Shown: positions 16,301 through 26,025, numbered from the stretch's first letter. The stretch: 64,000 nt of DNA from Pseudomonas jessenii (GCF_002236115.1 NZ_NIWT01000001.1:930001-994000); one strand, 5' to 3'. The notes: generated by a model from the letters alone, not told the origin. Translations and numbers: made by a program.

Positions 16301-18550
16301 ATGTCGCACCCGCTTGTCGCCCGTTTCCGTTTTGCCTTGTGCCCTCTCGCGCTGGCCTTGCCTGCCGCCCTGCTGAGCCTTGTACCCGTTGTCCACGCCG
16401 CTGAAACCGATGCCGAAAAGAACTCGGCCCGGGACGACGGCGTACTGCAACTGGGCGCAACGACCATTTCCGGCCAGGCGCTGGGCGCTACCACCGAAGG
16501 CACCCACTCCTACACCACCGGCTCAACATCCACGGCCACCGGCCTGCCCCTGTCGATCCGCGAAACGCCGCAATCGGTGACCGTCATTACCCGTCAGCAG
16601 ATGGACGACCGCGGTGTGCAGAGCATCGGCGACGCGCTACGCAACACCCCCGGCATTTCGACGCAGAAGTACGACAGTGACCGCACCGAGTTTTCCGCCC
16701 GCGGCTTTGCCATCACCAACTTCCAGTACGACGGCGTGAACATTCCGTATGACGGTGTCTACGGTGAAAACCCTAACAACGGCGACGACGCGTCCAGCCT
16801 GGACCGCATCGAAATCGTCAAGGGTGCGACCGGCCTGATGACCGGTTCGGGCGACCCGTCCGCCACCGTCAACCTGATCCGCAAGAAGCCGACCAAGGAA
16901 TTCAAGGCGTCGATCAGCGGCACCGTCGGTTACTGGGACGCGTATCGCAGCGTCGGCGATATTTCCGGTTCGCTGAACGATTCCGGCAGCGTGCGTGGCC
17001 GCTTTGTCGGCGCTTATTCCGACAAGAACTCCTACCAGGATCATTACAGCCAGAAGAAAGACCTGTTCTACGGCATCCTCGAAGCCGATCTGACACCCGA
17101 CACCCTGCTGACCTTCGGCGTCGACAAGTCAAGCACCACCCCGCGCGGCTCGTCCTGGACCGGCAACCCGGTGTACTTCTCGGACGGCGGCCGTACCGAC
17201 TTCCCCCGTCACTTCAACCCGGGCGCCGACTGGAGCCGACGTGACTTCGACGACATCACCTACTTCGCCTCCCTGGAACAGGCCCTGGCCAACGATTGGA
17301 AGTTCAAGGCTAGCGTCGACCAGAAAACCACCGACCACGACACTCGCCTGGCCTCGGCCAGCGGCGGCAACCCGGACCGCGCCACTGGTGAAGGCATGTT
17401 CCTGTACTGGGGTCGCTGGGAAGGTCATCGCGTGCAAAACACCGCTGACGTGAACGTCACTGGCCCCTTCACCCTGGGAGGCCGCGAGCATGAACTGGTG
17501 GCTGGCTTCATGGCTTCCCACTCGCGCCAGACCGGCGCGACCTACGACACCAGCGCCTTCGAATTGGTCCCGGGCAGCATCTACGACTGGAACGGCAATC
17601 TGCCGGAACAGAACTTCCCGAAAAACGGCAAGTACGAACGCATCCAAAGCCAGAATGGCCTGTACCTGGCCACGCGCCTGCACGCGACCGACGATCTGTC
17701 GATCATCCTCGGCAGCCGCCTGAGCACCTTCAAGTACAACGAGGATTATTCGTACTATCCGGGTGCGGGACTCGATGACACCCATGCCAGCTACAAGGAA
17801 CATGGCGTGGTCACGCCCTATGCCGGTGTGGTTTATGACCTGGACGACACCTATTCTGCATACGCCAGCTACACCAGCATCTACCAGCCACAAACCTACA
17901 AGGACGCCAACGGTTCGACCCTGGCACCGGTCGAGGGCGCCAGTTACGAAGCCGGCCTGAAAGCCGCTTACTTCGACGGGCGACTGAACGCCAGCCTGGC
18001 CTTCTTCCGCATCGAGCAAGACAACCTCGCCGAATCGATCGGAACCAACCCGGTCACCAACGAAGGCATCTACAAAGCCATCGACGGCGCAACCACCAAG
18101 GGTGTGGAACTGGAACTGGCCGGTGAAGCGGCCGAAGGTTGGAACCTGTCGGCCGGCTATACCTACGCCCGCACCCGTGACGCTGATGAACAGCGCATCT
18201 TTGGCTTCCCGCTGGCGACCTCCAAACCGGAACATGTCGTGCGTACGTTCACCACCTACCGCCTGCCCGGCGCACTGGATCAGGTGACCATCGGTGGCGG
18301 TATCAGCTGGCAGAGCGCGTTCTACGGCAAGATCTACAGCCCGACAACGGGCGGCGACACCCGCATCAAGCAAGGTGGCTACACCCTCGTCGACCTGATG
18401 AGCCGCTACCAGTTCAACGAAAACCTGAGCTTCACCGTCAACGCCAACAACGTGTTCGACAAACGCTACCTGACGGGCCTGGGCAACTTCGACACCACGT
18501 ACTACGGCGAACCACGCAACGTGATGTTGACCACCAAGTGGGATTTCTAA
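16301..18550 (+). CDS. TonB-dependent siderophore receptor, no signalling domain
   Basis: Outer-membrane ferric-siderophore receptor of 749 residues. Signal peptide 1-33 (core ALALPAALLSLVPVVHA). The mature part opens directly into a TonB-box-like stretch (LQLGATTISG) and the plug (LPLSIRETPQSVTVITRQ), with no STN domain. The barrel closes with TTKWDF. It is highly similar over plug and barrel to the receptor at 1031 (shared runs such as ATGLMTGSGDPSATVNLIRK). It cannot itself signal to FecR, but the shared upstream block could put it under the same sigma factor. Ligand unknown; related siderophores are likely for the pair. Confidence 0.93.
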   Translation: MSHPLVARFRFALCPLALALPAALLSLVPVVHAAETDAEKNSARDDGVLQLGATTISGQALGATTEGTHSYTTGSTSTATGLPLSIRETPQSVTVITRQQMDDRGVQSIGDALRNTPGISTQKYDSDRTEFSARGFAITNFQYDGVNIPYDGVYGENPNNGDDASSLDRIEIVKGATGLMTGSGDPSATVNLIRKKPTKEFKASISGTVGYWDAYRSVGDISGSLNDSGSVRGRFVGAYSDKNSYQDHYSQKKDLFYGILEADLTPDTLLTFGVDKSSTTPRGSSWTGNPVYFSDGGRTDFPRHFNPGADWSRRDFDDITYFASLEQALANDWKFKASVDQKTTDHDTRLASASGGNPDRATGEGMFLYWGRWEGHRVQNTADVNVTGPFTLGGREHELVAGFMASHSRQTGATYDTSAFELVPGSIYDWNGNLPEQNFPKNGKYERIQSQNGLYLATRLHATDDLSIILGSRLSTFKYNEDYSYYPGAGLDDTHASYKEHGVVTPYAGVVYDLDDTYSAYASYTSIYQPQTYKDANGSTLAPVEGASYEAGLKAAYFDGRLNASLAFFRIEQDNLAESIGTNPVTNEGIYKAIDGATTKGVELELAGEAAEGWNLSAGYTYARTRDADEQRIFGFPLATSKPEHVVRTFTTYRLPGALDQVTIGGGISWQSAFYGKIYSPTTGGDTRIKQGGYTLVDLMSRYQFNENLSFTVNANNVFDKRYLTGLGNFDTTYYGEPRNVMLTTKWDF

Positions 18551-18598
18551 GCTGAGCGCCCGCCAGAAAACTGATACCTGTCAGTTAACACCGGAACC

Positions 18599-18688
18599 TG
18601 TGGGAGCGAGCTTGCTCGCGATAGCGGACTGTCAGCCACCTCAGGTGTGGCTGCCTGGTCCGTCATCGCGAGCAAGCTCGCTCCCACA
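18599..18688. repeat. REP pair, A family
   Basis: Intact inverted A cores with a 40-base spacer whose middle is itself a small palindrome (AGCCACCTCAGGTGTGGCT). Between the convergent receptor and miaE genes. A weak AACTGA/TCAGTT hairpin lies just upstream at about 18569-18587. Confidence 0.88.
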
Positions 18689-18702
18689 ATGGGTTGCGGT
18701 GT

Positions 18703-19311
18703 TTATGCCGCAGCCGGTATGCCGCTATGGAAGCGAAATTCCACATCCGGGGATTCGATCAGTTCCTGCTCGGCGGCACGGACCCTGTCGATCACCTGGG
18801 CGATGTCCTTGGCGTCCCCATATTGGTAGGCCAGCTTCAGGTAACCCTGGAAATGCCTGGCCTCGCTCTTGAGCAGACCGAAATAGAACTTGCCCAGTTC
18901 TTCGTCCAGGTGCGGCACCAGCGCTTCGAAACGCTCGCAACTGCGGGCTTCGATGAAGGCGCCGACCACCAGGGTGTCCACCAGTTTCACCGGCTCGTGA
19001 CTGCGCACCACCTTGCGCAGCCCCGACGCATAGCGCCCGGCGGACAGCTGGCGCAGTTCGATCTTGCGCCGTTTCATCAGGCGCATGACCTGTTCGTGGT
19101 GCACCAGTTCTTCCCGGGCCAGGCGCGACATCATGTTGATCAGATCGACGTGGGAGTGATACTTGGCGATCAGGCTCAACGCGGTGCTGGCGGCCTTGAA
19201 TTCGCAGTTCTTGTGGTCGATCAGCAGGGTTTCCTGATCGGCCAGCGCGGCCTGGATCCAGCCGTCGGGGGTGCGGCAGCCAAGGAACTCGTGAATTTCG
19301 GGAAGAATCAT
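18703..19311 (-). CDS. miaE: MiaE: tRNA-(ms2io6A) hydroxylase
   Basis: Non-haem di-iron monooxygenase that hydroxylates the isopentenyl group of ms2i6A37 in tRNA. 202 residues, ferritin-like four-helix fold. Carboxylate/histidine ligands are visible in DHKNCEFKAAS, REELVHHEQV and the ARSCERF...EARHFQGY pair. ATG 19311 (MILPEIHEFLGC) matches the family start; an in-frame GTG three codons earlier has no ribosome-binding site. It stands alone between REP DNA and the divergent usp gene. Confidence 0.93.
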   Translation of the reverse strand: MILPEIHEFLGCRTPDGWIQAALADQETLLIDHKNCEFKAASTALSLIAKYHSHVDLINMMSRLAREELVHHEQVMRLMKRRKIELRQLSAGRYASGLRKVVRSHEPVKLVDTLVVGAFIEARSCERFEALVPHLDEELGKFYFGLLKSEARHFQGYLKLAYQYGDAKDIAQVIDRVRAAEQELIESPDVEFRFHSGIPAAA

Positions 19312-19473
19312 GGGGCTCACGGAAAAATAGGTTCAAAACGAAGGGCGCCGATTATACCGGCCTGCCCGCAGACCACCAGTCGCCGACCGTTGATATGCAT
19401 CAAGTCCCCGAATCGCCGACAGCAACTATAGTTGTGCAACGCCGTGCTTTTTCATTTTCAGGAGATCCCGCTC

Positions 19474-20337
19474 ATGCAAGCCATTCGCAGCATTCTGGTG
19501 GTCATCGAACCCGAGCACTCGGAAAGCCTGGCGCTCAAACGGGCGAAGTTGATCGCCGGTGTGACCCAGGCGCAGTTGCATCTGCTGGTGTGCGACCCCA
19601 AGCATGATCACAGTGGCATGTTGGGTGTGCTCAAGGCCGCTTTGACGGAGGACGGCTACAGCGTCACCACCGAGCAGGCCTGGAACGACAGCCAACACCA
19701 AACCATCGTCGATGTGCAGCAAGCCGAAGGTTGCGGCCTGGTGGTCAAGCAGCACTTCCCCGACAGCCCGTTGAAAAAAGCCCTGCTGACCCCGCAGGAC
19801 TGGAAGCTGTTGCGGTCCTGCCCGACTCCGGTGCTGCTGGTGAAAACCGCCGATTCATGGAAAGACAAAGTGATCCTGGCAGCCATCGACGTCGGTAACA
19901 CCGACCAGGAACATCGCCACCTGCACAACACCATCATCGATCATGGCTATGACATCGCAACCCTGGCCAAGGCCCGCCTGCACGTGATCAGCGCCCACCC
20001 GTCGCCGATGCTGTCGGCGGCCGACCCGACGTTTCAACTGAGCGAAACCATCCAGGCGCGCTATCGCGAACAGTGCAAGGCGTTCCAGGCGGAATTCGAC
20101 ATCGACGATGACCACCTGCACATCGAGGAAGGCCCGGCGGATGTGCTGATTCCGTTCATGGTGCACAAACTGCAGGCAGCGGTGACGGTGATCGGCACCG
20201 TAGCGCGCAGCGGGTTGTCAGGGGCGTTGATCGGCAATACGGCGGAAGTGGTGCTCGATGCGGTCGAGAGCGATGTGCTGGTGCTCAAGCCGATGGAAGT
20301 GGCGGATCATCTCGAGGAGATTGCGGACAAGCATTGA
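19474..20337 (+). CDS. Tandem universal stress protein (UspE-like)
   Basis: Cytoplasmic protein of 287 residues with two Usp domains (about 1-140 and 150-285). Domain starts are MQAIRSILVVIEPEH and WKDKVILAAIDVG. The second domain keeps the nucleotide-binding loop pattern VIGTVARSGLSGALIGNTAE. ATG 19474 has AGGAG upstream. Expected role is stress or anaerobic survival; no partner gene is adjacent. Confidence 0.9.
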   Translation: MQAIRSILVVIEPEHSESLALKRAKLIAGVTQAQLHLLVCDPKHDHSGMLGVLKAALTEDGYSVTTEQAWNDSQHQTIVDVQQAEGCGLVVKQHFPDSPLKKALLTPQDWKLLRSCPTPVLLVKTADSWKDKVILAAIDVGNTDQEHRHLHNTIIDHGYDIATLAKARLHVISAHPSPMLSAADPTFQLSETIQARYREQCKAFQAEFDIDDDHLHIEEGPADVLIPFMVHKLQAAVTVIGTVARSGLSGALIGNTAEVVLDAVESDVLVLKPMEVADHLEEIADKH

Positions 20338-20352
20338 AGCCGAACATGCTTT

Positions 20353-20474
20353 TGTGGCGAGGGGGCTCGCCCCCGTTGGGTCGCGAAGCGGCCCCCTGCA
20401 TTCCGGCAGATGTACTGTGCCAGCTCAATTTGCGACGGCTACGCCGCCGAACGGGGGCAAGCCCCCTCGCCACA
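20353..20474. repeat. REP pair, B family, opposite orientation
   Basis: Inverted B cores (GGCGAGGGGGCTCGCCCCC at left, a one-base variant). The inner arms appear in the reverse order relative to the copies at 5031 and 43015, with GGGTCGCGAAGCGGCC on the left side. Between the convergent usp and DUF1289 genes. Confidence 0.85.
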
Positions 20475-20484
20475 TATCAGCGGG

Positions 20485-20955
20485 TCAGCCGCCAAAGGCG
20501 TCTTGCAGGAACCCCGGCGCAATATAGCGCTGGTAATGGGCTTCGGAGAGCAGGAAAAATTCCCGATCAATGGCGTCGCGCAATTCCGGCAGGTTCCACT
20601 CGCGAAACTCCGGCAGCAGCACCATCCCGTAGGCTTCCAGGTTGTTGATCACCCGCGCACCGCGCGCGATCAACTGGTAGGCCCAGCAATATTCCGACTG
20701 ATGGGGCACGAAGCGGATCTTGCGCTGCTCCAGCTGCATTCGGAGCAGTGCCGGATCGAAAATTTCCACCTTGGCGGCCATCACCTGTGACAGCAACTGC
20801 TCAAGACGCAGCCATACCGCGCGCTTTTCTTCCTCGTTGTAACCGTTCCAGTGGATCACTTCGTGGTGGAAACGCTTGCAGCCACGGCACACCAGGTCAC
20901 CGTAAACAGTGGAGCAGAGGCCGACGCAGGGAGTCTTGATGGTCTGATTGGGCAT
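20485..20955 (-). CDS. DUF1289 domain protein
   Basis: Protein of 156 residues. The N-terminal DUF1289 zinc-like motif has four cysteines, C10, C14, C23 and C26 (TPCVGLCSTVYGDLVCRGC), followed by the conserved RFHHEVIHWNGYNEEEKR. The C-terminal 80 residues are charged and helical without a recognised domain. ATG 20955 places the Cys motif at the N-terminus as in homologues; an in-frame upstream start would add a non-conserved stretch. Function unknown. Divergent from acnB across a long leader. Confidence 0.85.
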   Translation of the reverse strand: MPNQTIKTPCVGLCSTVYGDLVCRGCKRFHHEVIHWNGYNEEEKRAVWLRLEQLLSQVMAAKVEIFDPALLRMQLEQRKIRFVPHQSEYCWAYQLIARGARVINNLEAYGMVLLPEFREWNLPELRDAIDREFFLLSEAHYQRYIAPGFLQDAFGG

Positions 20956-21153
20956 AGATAGGCAAAAACGCGAAAAAGCAGAACAGGCCGGCATGTTAGC
21001 CCTTTGTCGGCCATTGATCACCCCTCAAAGTTCAGGGCCTGTGGAGAATCGGGCTCTGGTGACCGCCACCACCAAAGTCCAATAAACACTGACTTACCTT
21101 TAATTTTTTTTTGCCGTAGAATCAGCCTGCCTTTTTAGGCGCCAATGTCCGTT

Positions 21154-21293
21154 AGAAGCTGTTTTCAAAGCGTCACGAGCACAGTCGTTCCTTCAGAGCG
21201 GTGTTGGCGAGGGGTTTTTCCAGCGGGGAAAAGCCCAACGCCAACCCTCATCAGCTCCCGTTCTGCAGGCGTAAAACTTTGAAAGCAGCTTCT
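21154..21293 (+). ncRNA. Structured leader/possible sRNA or MITE upstream of acnB
   Basis: A 17-bp inverted repeat (21154-21170 with 21277-21293; one G-U pair in RNA) encloses 106 bases. Inside it is a strong hairpin (21203-21221 with 21226-21245; GTTGGCG/CGCCAAC stem continuing through GGG/CCC and TTTT/AAAA). The region is preceded by a small GCCTTTTTAGGC hairpin. No ORF explains it. It could be part of the acnB 5' UTR, a separate small RNA or a small inverted-repeat element; I cannot tell which. Confidence 0.45.
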
Positions 21294-21361
21294 GTAAGGA
21301 ATTGTCGGTAATTCTGGCTAAGTGGCTCACAACGCCATGCAGCGCATGAGTACGGCAATTT

Positions 21362-21393
21362 CGGGATGAGCGTCCCGGACACCCATTTGGGAC
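21362..21393 (+). promoter_or_regulatory. Two mutually exclusive hairpins before the acnB ribosome-binding site
   Basis: CGGGA (21362-21366) can pair with TCCCG (21373-21377), or GTCCC (21372-21376) can pair with GGGAC (21389-21393). The two stems share the TCCC bases and end just before the GAGGG Shine-Dalgarno at 21401. This is a possible post-transcriptional switch, but the stems are short. Confidence 0.3.
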
Positions 21394-21413
21394 CACTGAT
21401 GAGGGTAATAACT

Positions 21414-24014
21414 GTGCTTGAAGCCTACCGCAAACATATCGAAGAGCGCGCAGCACTGGGTATCGTTCCCCAGCCGCTAAACGCCGAACAAACTGCAGGC
21501 CTGGTCGAGCTGCTGAAAAATCCCCCGGCTGGCGAAGAAGCATTCCTCGTTGACCTGATCACCAATCGCGTTCCGCCTGGAGTGGACGAAGCAGCCTATG
21601 TAAAGGCCGGCTTCCTGTCCGCCATCGCCAAAGGCGAAGCCAAATCCCCCCTGATCGACAAGAAGCGCGCTGTTGAACTGCTCGGCACCATGCAGGGCGG
21701 CTACAACATCGTGACTCTGGTTAACCTGCTGGACGACGCCGAACTGGCTCCAGTAGCGGCCGAAGAACTCAAGCACACCCTGCTGATGTTCGACGCCTTC
21801 CACGACGTCGCTGAAAAAGCCAAGAACGGTAACGTTCACGCCCAAGGCGTGCTGCAATCCTGGGCTGACGGCGAGTGGTTCGTGAAGCGCCCGACCCTGG
21901 CCGACAAGATCAGCCTGCGCGTATTCAAGGTCACTGGCGAAACCAACACCGACGACCTGTCCCCTGCTCCTGATGCCTGGTCCCGTCCAGACATCCCGCT
22001 GCACGCCCTGGCCATGCTGAAAATGGCTCGCGACGGCATCGTGCCTGACGCACAAGGCGTCACCGGTCCGATGAAGCAGATCGAAGAAATGCGCAACGCC
22101 GGTTTCCCTATCGCCTACGTCGGTGACGTGGTCGGTACCGGTTCTTCGCGTAAATCGGCCACCAACTCCGTACTGTGGTTCTTCGGCGACGACGTTCCTT
22201 ATGTACCGAACAAGCGTGCCGGCGGTTTCTGCTTCGGCAGCAAAATCGCTCCGATCTTCTACAACACCATGGAAGATGCCGGCGCACTGCCAATCGAATT
22301 CGATGTTTCCAACATGCACATGGGCGACGTGATCGACCTGTACCCGCATGCTGGCAAAGTCTGCAAGCACGGCACCGACGAAGTCCTGACCACCTTCGAA
22401 ATGAAGACTCCGGTGCTGTTGGACGAAGTTCGCGCTGGCGGCCGTATCCCGCTGATCATCGGCCGTGGCCTGACCGAAAAGGCTCGCGCCGAACTGGGTC
22501 TGCCACCTTCGAACCTGTTCAAGAAGCCTGAAGCTCCGGCTGAAAGCACCAAGGGTTTCACCCTGGCGCAGAAAATGGTCGGCAAGGCTTGCGGCGTGAC
22601 CGGCGTTCGTCCGGGCACCTACTGCGAACCGAAGATGACCACCGTGGGTTCCCAGGACACCACCGGTCCAATGACCCGTGACGAACTCAAAGACCTGGCG
22701 TGCCTGGGCTTCTCGACCGACCTGGTGATGCAGTCCTTCTGCCACACCGCGGCTTACCCTAAGCCGATCGACGTGACCACCCACCACACCCTGCCTGACT
22801 TCATCATGACCCGCGGCGGCGTTTCCCTGCGTCCGGGCGACGGCATCATCCACTCGTGGCTGAACCGCATGCTGCTGCCAGACACCGTCGGTACCGGTGG
22901 TGACTCCCACACCCGTTTCCCGATCGGCATCTCGTTCCCGGCCGGTTCCGGCCTGGTTGCGTTCGCCGCAGCCACTGGCGTCATGCCGCTGGACATGCCT
23001 GAGTCGATCCTGGTTCGCTTCAAAGGCGAACTGCAGCCAGGCGTCACCCTGCGTGACCTGGTTCACGCCATTCCTTACTACGCGATCCAGGCTGGCCTGC
23101 TGACCGTAGAGAAGAAAGGCAAGAAGAACGCCTTCTCCGGTCGCATCCTGGAGATCGAAGGCCTGCCTAAACTGACCGTAGAGCAAGCGTTCGAACTGTC
23201 TGACGCCTCGGCTGAACGTTCGGCTGCCGGTTGCACCATCCAGCTGTCCAAAGAGTCGATTGCCGAATACCTGCAGTCCAACATCACCCTGCTGCGCTGG
23301 ATGATCGGCGAAGGCTACGGCGATGCACGTACTCTGGAACGTCGCGCCCAAGCAATGGAAGCCTGGCTGGCCAACCCTGAGCTGCTGGAAGCGGACAAAG
23401 ACGCCGAATACGCCGAAGTCATCGAGATCGACCTGGCCGACATCAAGGAGCCTGTGCTCTGCGCGCCGAACGACCCGGACGACGCCCGCCTGCTCTCCAG
23501 CGTTGCTGGCGAGAAGATCGACGAAGTGTTCATCGGTTCGTGCATGACCAACATCGGTCACTTCCGCGCCGCCGGCAAGTTGCTGGAACAGGTCAAGGGT
23601 CAGCTGCCAACCCGTCTGTGGCTGTCGCCGCCGACCAAGATGGACGCTCACCAGCTGACCGAAGAAGGCTACTACGGCATCTACGGCAAGGCCGGCGCTC
23701 GCATGGAAATGCCAGGCTGCTCGCTGTGCATGGGTAACCAGGCACGTGTAGAGCCGAACTCGACTGTCGTGTCGACTTCGACCCGTAACTTCCCGAACCG
23801 TCTGGGTGACGGCGCGAACGTCTACCTGGCTTCGGCCGAGCTGGCGTCCGTGGCTTCCATCCTGGGTCGCCTGCCGACCGTCGAGGAGTACATGGAATAC
23901 GCTGGCAAGATCGACAGCATGGCGGCCGATGTCTACCGCTACCTGTCCTTCGACCAGATCGCCGAGTTCCGTGAAGCTGCTGCGAACGCCAACATCCCGG
24001 TCGTTCAAGCCTAA
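21414..24014 (+). CDS. acnB: Aconitate hydratase B
   Basis: TCA-cycle aconitase (citrate/isocitrate, and 2-methylaconitate hydration), cytoplasmic 4Fe-4S enzyme that can act as an RNA-binding iron sensor as an apoprotein. 866 residues from GTG 21414 ([14 protein letters not shown]); GAGGG lies eight bases upstream, and this matches the E. coli AcnB length of 865. Cluster cysteines fall at C710 ([10 protein letters not shown]), C769 and C772 (GCSLCMGNQ), the same numbering as E. coli. N-terminal HEAT-like and swivel domains precede the catalytic core. Codon use (GGT, CGT, GCT-rich) suggests high expression. Followed by a strong terminator. PrrF-type sRNA control is known in P. aeruginosa but not demonstrable here. 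Confidence 0.97.
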   Translation: MLEAYRKHIEERAALGIVPQPLNAEQTAGLVELLKNPPAGEEAFLVDLITNRVPPGVDEAAYVKAGFLSAIAKGEAKSPLIDKKRAVELLGTMQGGYNIVTLVNLLDDAELAPVAAEELKHTLLMFDAFHDVAEKAKNGNVHAQGVLQSWADGEWFVKRPTLADKISLRVFKVTGETNTDDLSPAPDAWSRPDIPLHALAMLKMARDGIVPDAQGVTGPMKQIEEMRNAGFPIAYVGDVVGTGSSRKSATNSVLWFFGDDVPYVPNKRAGGFCFGSKIAPIFYNTMEDAGALPIEFDVSNMHMGDVIDLYPHAGKVCKHGTDEVLTTFEMKTPVLLDEVRAGGRIPLIIGRGLTEKARAELGLPPSNLFKKPEAPAESTKGFTLAQKMVGKACGVTGVRPGTYCEPKMTTVGSQDTTGPMTRDELKDLACLGFSTDLVMQSFCHTAAYPKPIDVTTHHTLPDFIMTRGGVSLRPGDGIIHSWLNRMLLPDTVGTGGDSHTRFPIGISFPAGSGLVAFAAATGVMPLDMPESILVRFKGELQPGVTLRDLVHAIPYYAIQAGLLTVEKKGKKNAFSGRILEIEGLPKLTVEQAFELSDASAERSAAGCTIQLSKESIAEYLQSNITLLRWMIGEGYGDARTLERRAQAMEAWLANPELLEADKDAEYAEVIEIDLADIKEPVLCAPNDPDDARLLSSVAGEKIDEVFIGSCMTNIGHFRAAGKLLEQVKGQLPTRLWLSPPTKMDAHQLTEEGYYGIYGKAGARMEMPGCSLCMGNQARVEPNSTVVSTSTRNFPNRLGDGANVYLASAELASVASILGRLPTVEEYMEYAGKIDSMAADVYRYLSFDQIAEFREAAANANIPVVQA

Positions 24015-24030
24015 CGTTGCAACGCAATGA

Positions 24031-24067
24031 AAAACGCCGCCCATCGTGAGATGAGCGGCGTTTTTTT
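24031..24067 (+). terminator. Rho-independent terminator of acnB
   Basis: Stem AACGCCGC/GCGGCGTT around a 12-base loop, followed by a run of seven to eight T. It starts 16 bases after the acnB stop codon. Confidence 0.9.
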
Positions 24068-24101
24068 ATGGCTGTTTTTTGTGTACATATCCGTTTCTGG
24101 A

Positions 24102-24130
24102 GTAATGGCTGCTATTTGTTCCGCCATTAC
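24102..24130. other. Small inverted repeat in the acnB-permease space
   Basis: GTAATGGC (24102-24109) and GCCATTAC (24123-24130) form a perfect 8-bp inverted repeat with a 13-base loop. The rest of 24068-24182 has no recognisable gene. Could be an operator or chance hairpin. Confidence 0.3.
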
Positions 24131-24182
24131 GGCAAACAGACAAAGCGAGCCGACCTGGCTCTGGCTGAGGTCCCCGAACCTC

Positions 24183-24282
24183 TGTAGGAGCGAGCCTGCT
24201 CGCGATGGTCGTCAACGATAACGCAGGCTGTCTGAATCCCCGCGGTGTCCCGGCGTTTTTCGCGAGCAGGCTCGCTCCTACA
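24183..24282. repeat. REP pair, TAGGAGCGAGCCTGCTCGC variant
   Basis: Both arms carry the CCTGCTCGC/GCGAGCAGG variant with TGTAGGAG ends, a sub-family distinct from the GTGGGAG form. The spacer includes GTCGTCAACGATAACGC, which also follows the single copy at 29400. Between convergent acnB and permease genes. Confidence 0.85.
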
Positions 24283-24317
24283 GCCGACCGCGGCAGACCG
24301 AATACCCCCGCCCCCCC

Positions 24318-24353
24318 AAAAAAAACGGCCAACCCGAAAACCGGATCAGCCGT
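24318..24353 (-). terminator. Rho-independent terminator of the permease gene
   Basis: Read on the minus strand, ACGGC...GGCCGT encloses an inner CCGG/CCGG-like stem with a TTTTCG loop and is followed by eight T. It begins about 27 bases beyond the permease stop. Confidence 0.8.
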
Positions 24354-24379
24354 CATTCACTCATCAAATCAAACAGCAA

Positions 24380-25660
24380 TCACGCACTCAGCGAATAGAC
24401 CAACGCCGAAATCGCCACCAGGCCCACCGCCGTCACGAAGACATTGGACGCCTGACCGCGATAGCGTGCCATCGCCGGCACCTTGCGGATGGCGTACATC
24501 GGCATCAGGAACAGGATCGCCGCGATCACCGGGCCACCGAGGGTTTCGATCATGCCGAGGATGCTCGGGTTCAGCGTAGCGACGATCCAGCACACCACCA
24601 GCATGAACGCGGCGGTCATACGGTCCAGGGCCTTGGCGGACGGACGCTTGCCGCTCTTGACGATCAGGCCCTTGAGGCCTTCGCTGGCGCCGATGTAGTG
24701 CCCCAGGAACGACTTGGAAATGGCCACGAAGGCAATCAACGGCGCCGCGAAGGCAATGGTCGGATTGCTGAAGTGGTTGGCCAGGTACGACAGGATCGAC
24801 AGGTTCTGCGCCTTGGCTTCAGCCAGTTGCGCTGGCGACAGGGTCAGCACGCAACTGAAGACGAAGAACAGCACCATCACTACCATCAACAGATGGGCAC
24901 GGGACAGGATCTGCGAGCTGCGTTCCTCGGCGTGTTCGCCATAACGACGCTTCTGGTCGACCGCAAACGCCGAGATGATCGGCGAGTGGTTGAACGAGAA
25001 CACCATCACCGGAATCGCCAGCCACAGGGTATGCAGCAGCGCCGACGGCGCAGGCACTTGGCTCGCGGTGGCGAGAATGCCGCCGTTCCAGTGCGGAATC
25101 AGGTACACCGCCAGAAACAGCAGCGCCACGATGAACGGGTAAACCATCAGGCTCATGGCCTTGACGATCATTTGCTCGCCGCAGCGCACCACGGCCAGCA
25201 GGCCAAGGATCAGCACCAGCGACAACACGGCGCGCGGTGGCGGCGTGATGTGCAATTGATGCTCAAGGAAACTGCCCACGGTGTTGGTCAGCGCCACGCT
25301 GTAGATCAGCAGGATCGGGAAGATCGCGAAGAAGTACAACAGCGTGATCAGCGCGCCGGCCTTGATGCCGAAATGTTCTTCCACCACTTCAGTGATGTCG
25401 GCGCCTTCGCGACCGGACAACACGAAACGGGTCAGTCCGCGGTGTGCGTAGAACGTCATCGGAAACGCCAGCAACGCCAGGATCAGCAGCGGCCAGAAAC
25501 CGCCCAGGCCTGCGTTGATCGGCAAAAACAGGGTTCCGGCACCAATCGCCGTGCCAAACAGCCCCAGCATCCAGGTGGTGTCTTGGCGATTCCAGCTCGT
25601 AAGCGTCGCGGGTGTCGCGTCTACATAGCGTTCGTTAACGCTATTGGCCTGATCATTCAT
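24380..25660 (-). CDS. HAAAP-family amino-acid permease (serine transporter-like)
   Basis: Inner-membrane proton symporter of about 426 residues with eleven hydrophobic segments, similar in pattern to SdaC/DlsT and other hydroxy/aromatic amino-acid permeases. First helix MLGLFGTAIGAGTLFLPINAG and the FSFNHSPIISAF segment (about 235) are family hallmarks. ATG 25660 (MNDQANSVNERYVD) is chosen over an in-frame upstream codon at 25687 because the latter adds a non-family tail. A terminator follows. Serine or threonine is the likely substrate by family only. Confidence 0.88.
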   Translation of the reverse strand: MNDQANSVNERYVDATPATLTSWNRQDTTWMLGLFGTAIGAGTLFLPINAGLGGFWPLLILALLAFPMTFYAHRGLTRFVLSGREGADITEVVEEHFGIKAGALITLLYFFAIFPILLIYSVALTNTVGSFLEHQLHITPPPRAVLSLVLILGLLAVVRCGEQMIVKAMSLMVYPFIVALLFLAVYLIPHWNGGILATASQVPAPSALLHTLWLAIPVMVFSFNHSPIISAFAVDQKRRYGEHAEERSSQILSRAHLLMVVMVLFFVFSCVLTLSPAQLAEAKAQNLSILSYLANHFSNPTIAFAAPLIAFVAISKSFLGHYIGASEGLKGLIVKSGKRPSAKALDRMTAAFMLVVCWIVATLNPSILGMIETLGGPVIAAILFLMPMYAIRKVPAMARYRGQASNVFVTAVGLVAISALVYSLSA

Positions 25661-26025
25661 CCGGTGGGATCTCCACATTCCGGTCACTTGCCACCCGGCC
25701 AGGACGCGTCGGAATACCCGACAGGCGGCGCCCGGCCGAAACAGGGGCGCGATTCTGGAGGATTAGTGAGCAGAAGCAAAGACTTAGGTGAGGAACGGTG
25801 GTACCAGATAGACGAAAGTCCCCTGTGGGAGCGAGCTTGCTCGCGATAGCTGCGGCACATCCAACATCTACTTGCCAGACACACCGCTATCGCGAGCAAG
25901 CTCGCTCCCACAAGGAATTGCAGTGTTTTCGAGGCTACGTTTCATCGCCAGACAGCATCCACCGCTTGATAAAGGTCTACCATCATGTATTTTTAACCGA
26001 CCTGCATTCCTTCTGGAGTCTGCCC
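25661..26025. other. Intergenic region between divergent permease and tautomerase genes
   Basis: 365 bases without a gene. It holds the promoter region of the permease, a REP pair (25824-25912) and about 110 bases before the tautomerase start with an AT-richer stretch (TCATGTATTTTTAACC) that may contain its promoter. No convincing small ORF or operator was seen. Confidence 0.5.
25824..25912. repeat. REP pair, A family
   Basis: Intact inverted A cores, with the spacer element CATCCAACATCTACTTGCCAG, a diverged form of the CAACATCGATG spacer found at other loci. It lies in divergent promoter space, which is less usual than the convergent positions. Confidence 0.88.

Noticed and set aside
17129..18373. 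Minus-strand open frame across the second receptor
   Set aside because: Same pattern as above: low-complexity valine/glycine-rich complement of barrel-coding DNA.
21477..24044. Very long open frame antiparallel to acnB
   Set aside because: It mirrors the codon bias of acnB; its translation has no recognisable domain, while the acnB frame matches the enzyme along its full length.
24102..24130. Second terminator after acnB
   Set aside because: An 8-bp stem with no T-run; the strong terminator at 24031-24067 already ends the transcript.
24245..25849. Long plus-strand open frame over the permease
   Set aside because: His/Gln/Arg-rich translation typical of the complement of a membrane-protein gene; it starts in REP DNA and has no ribosome-binding site.
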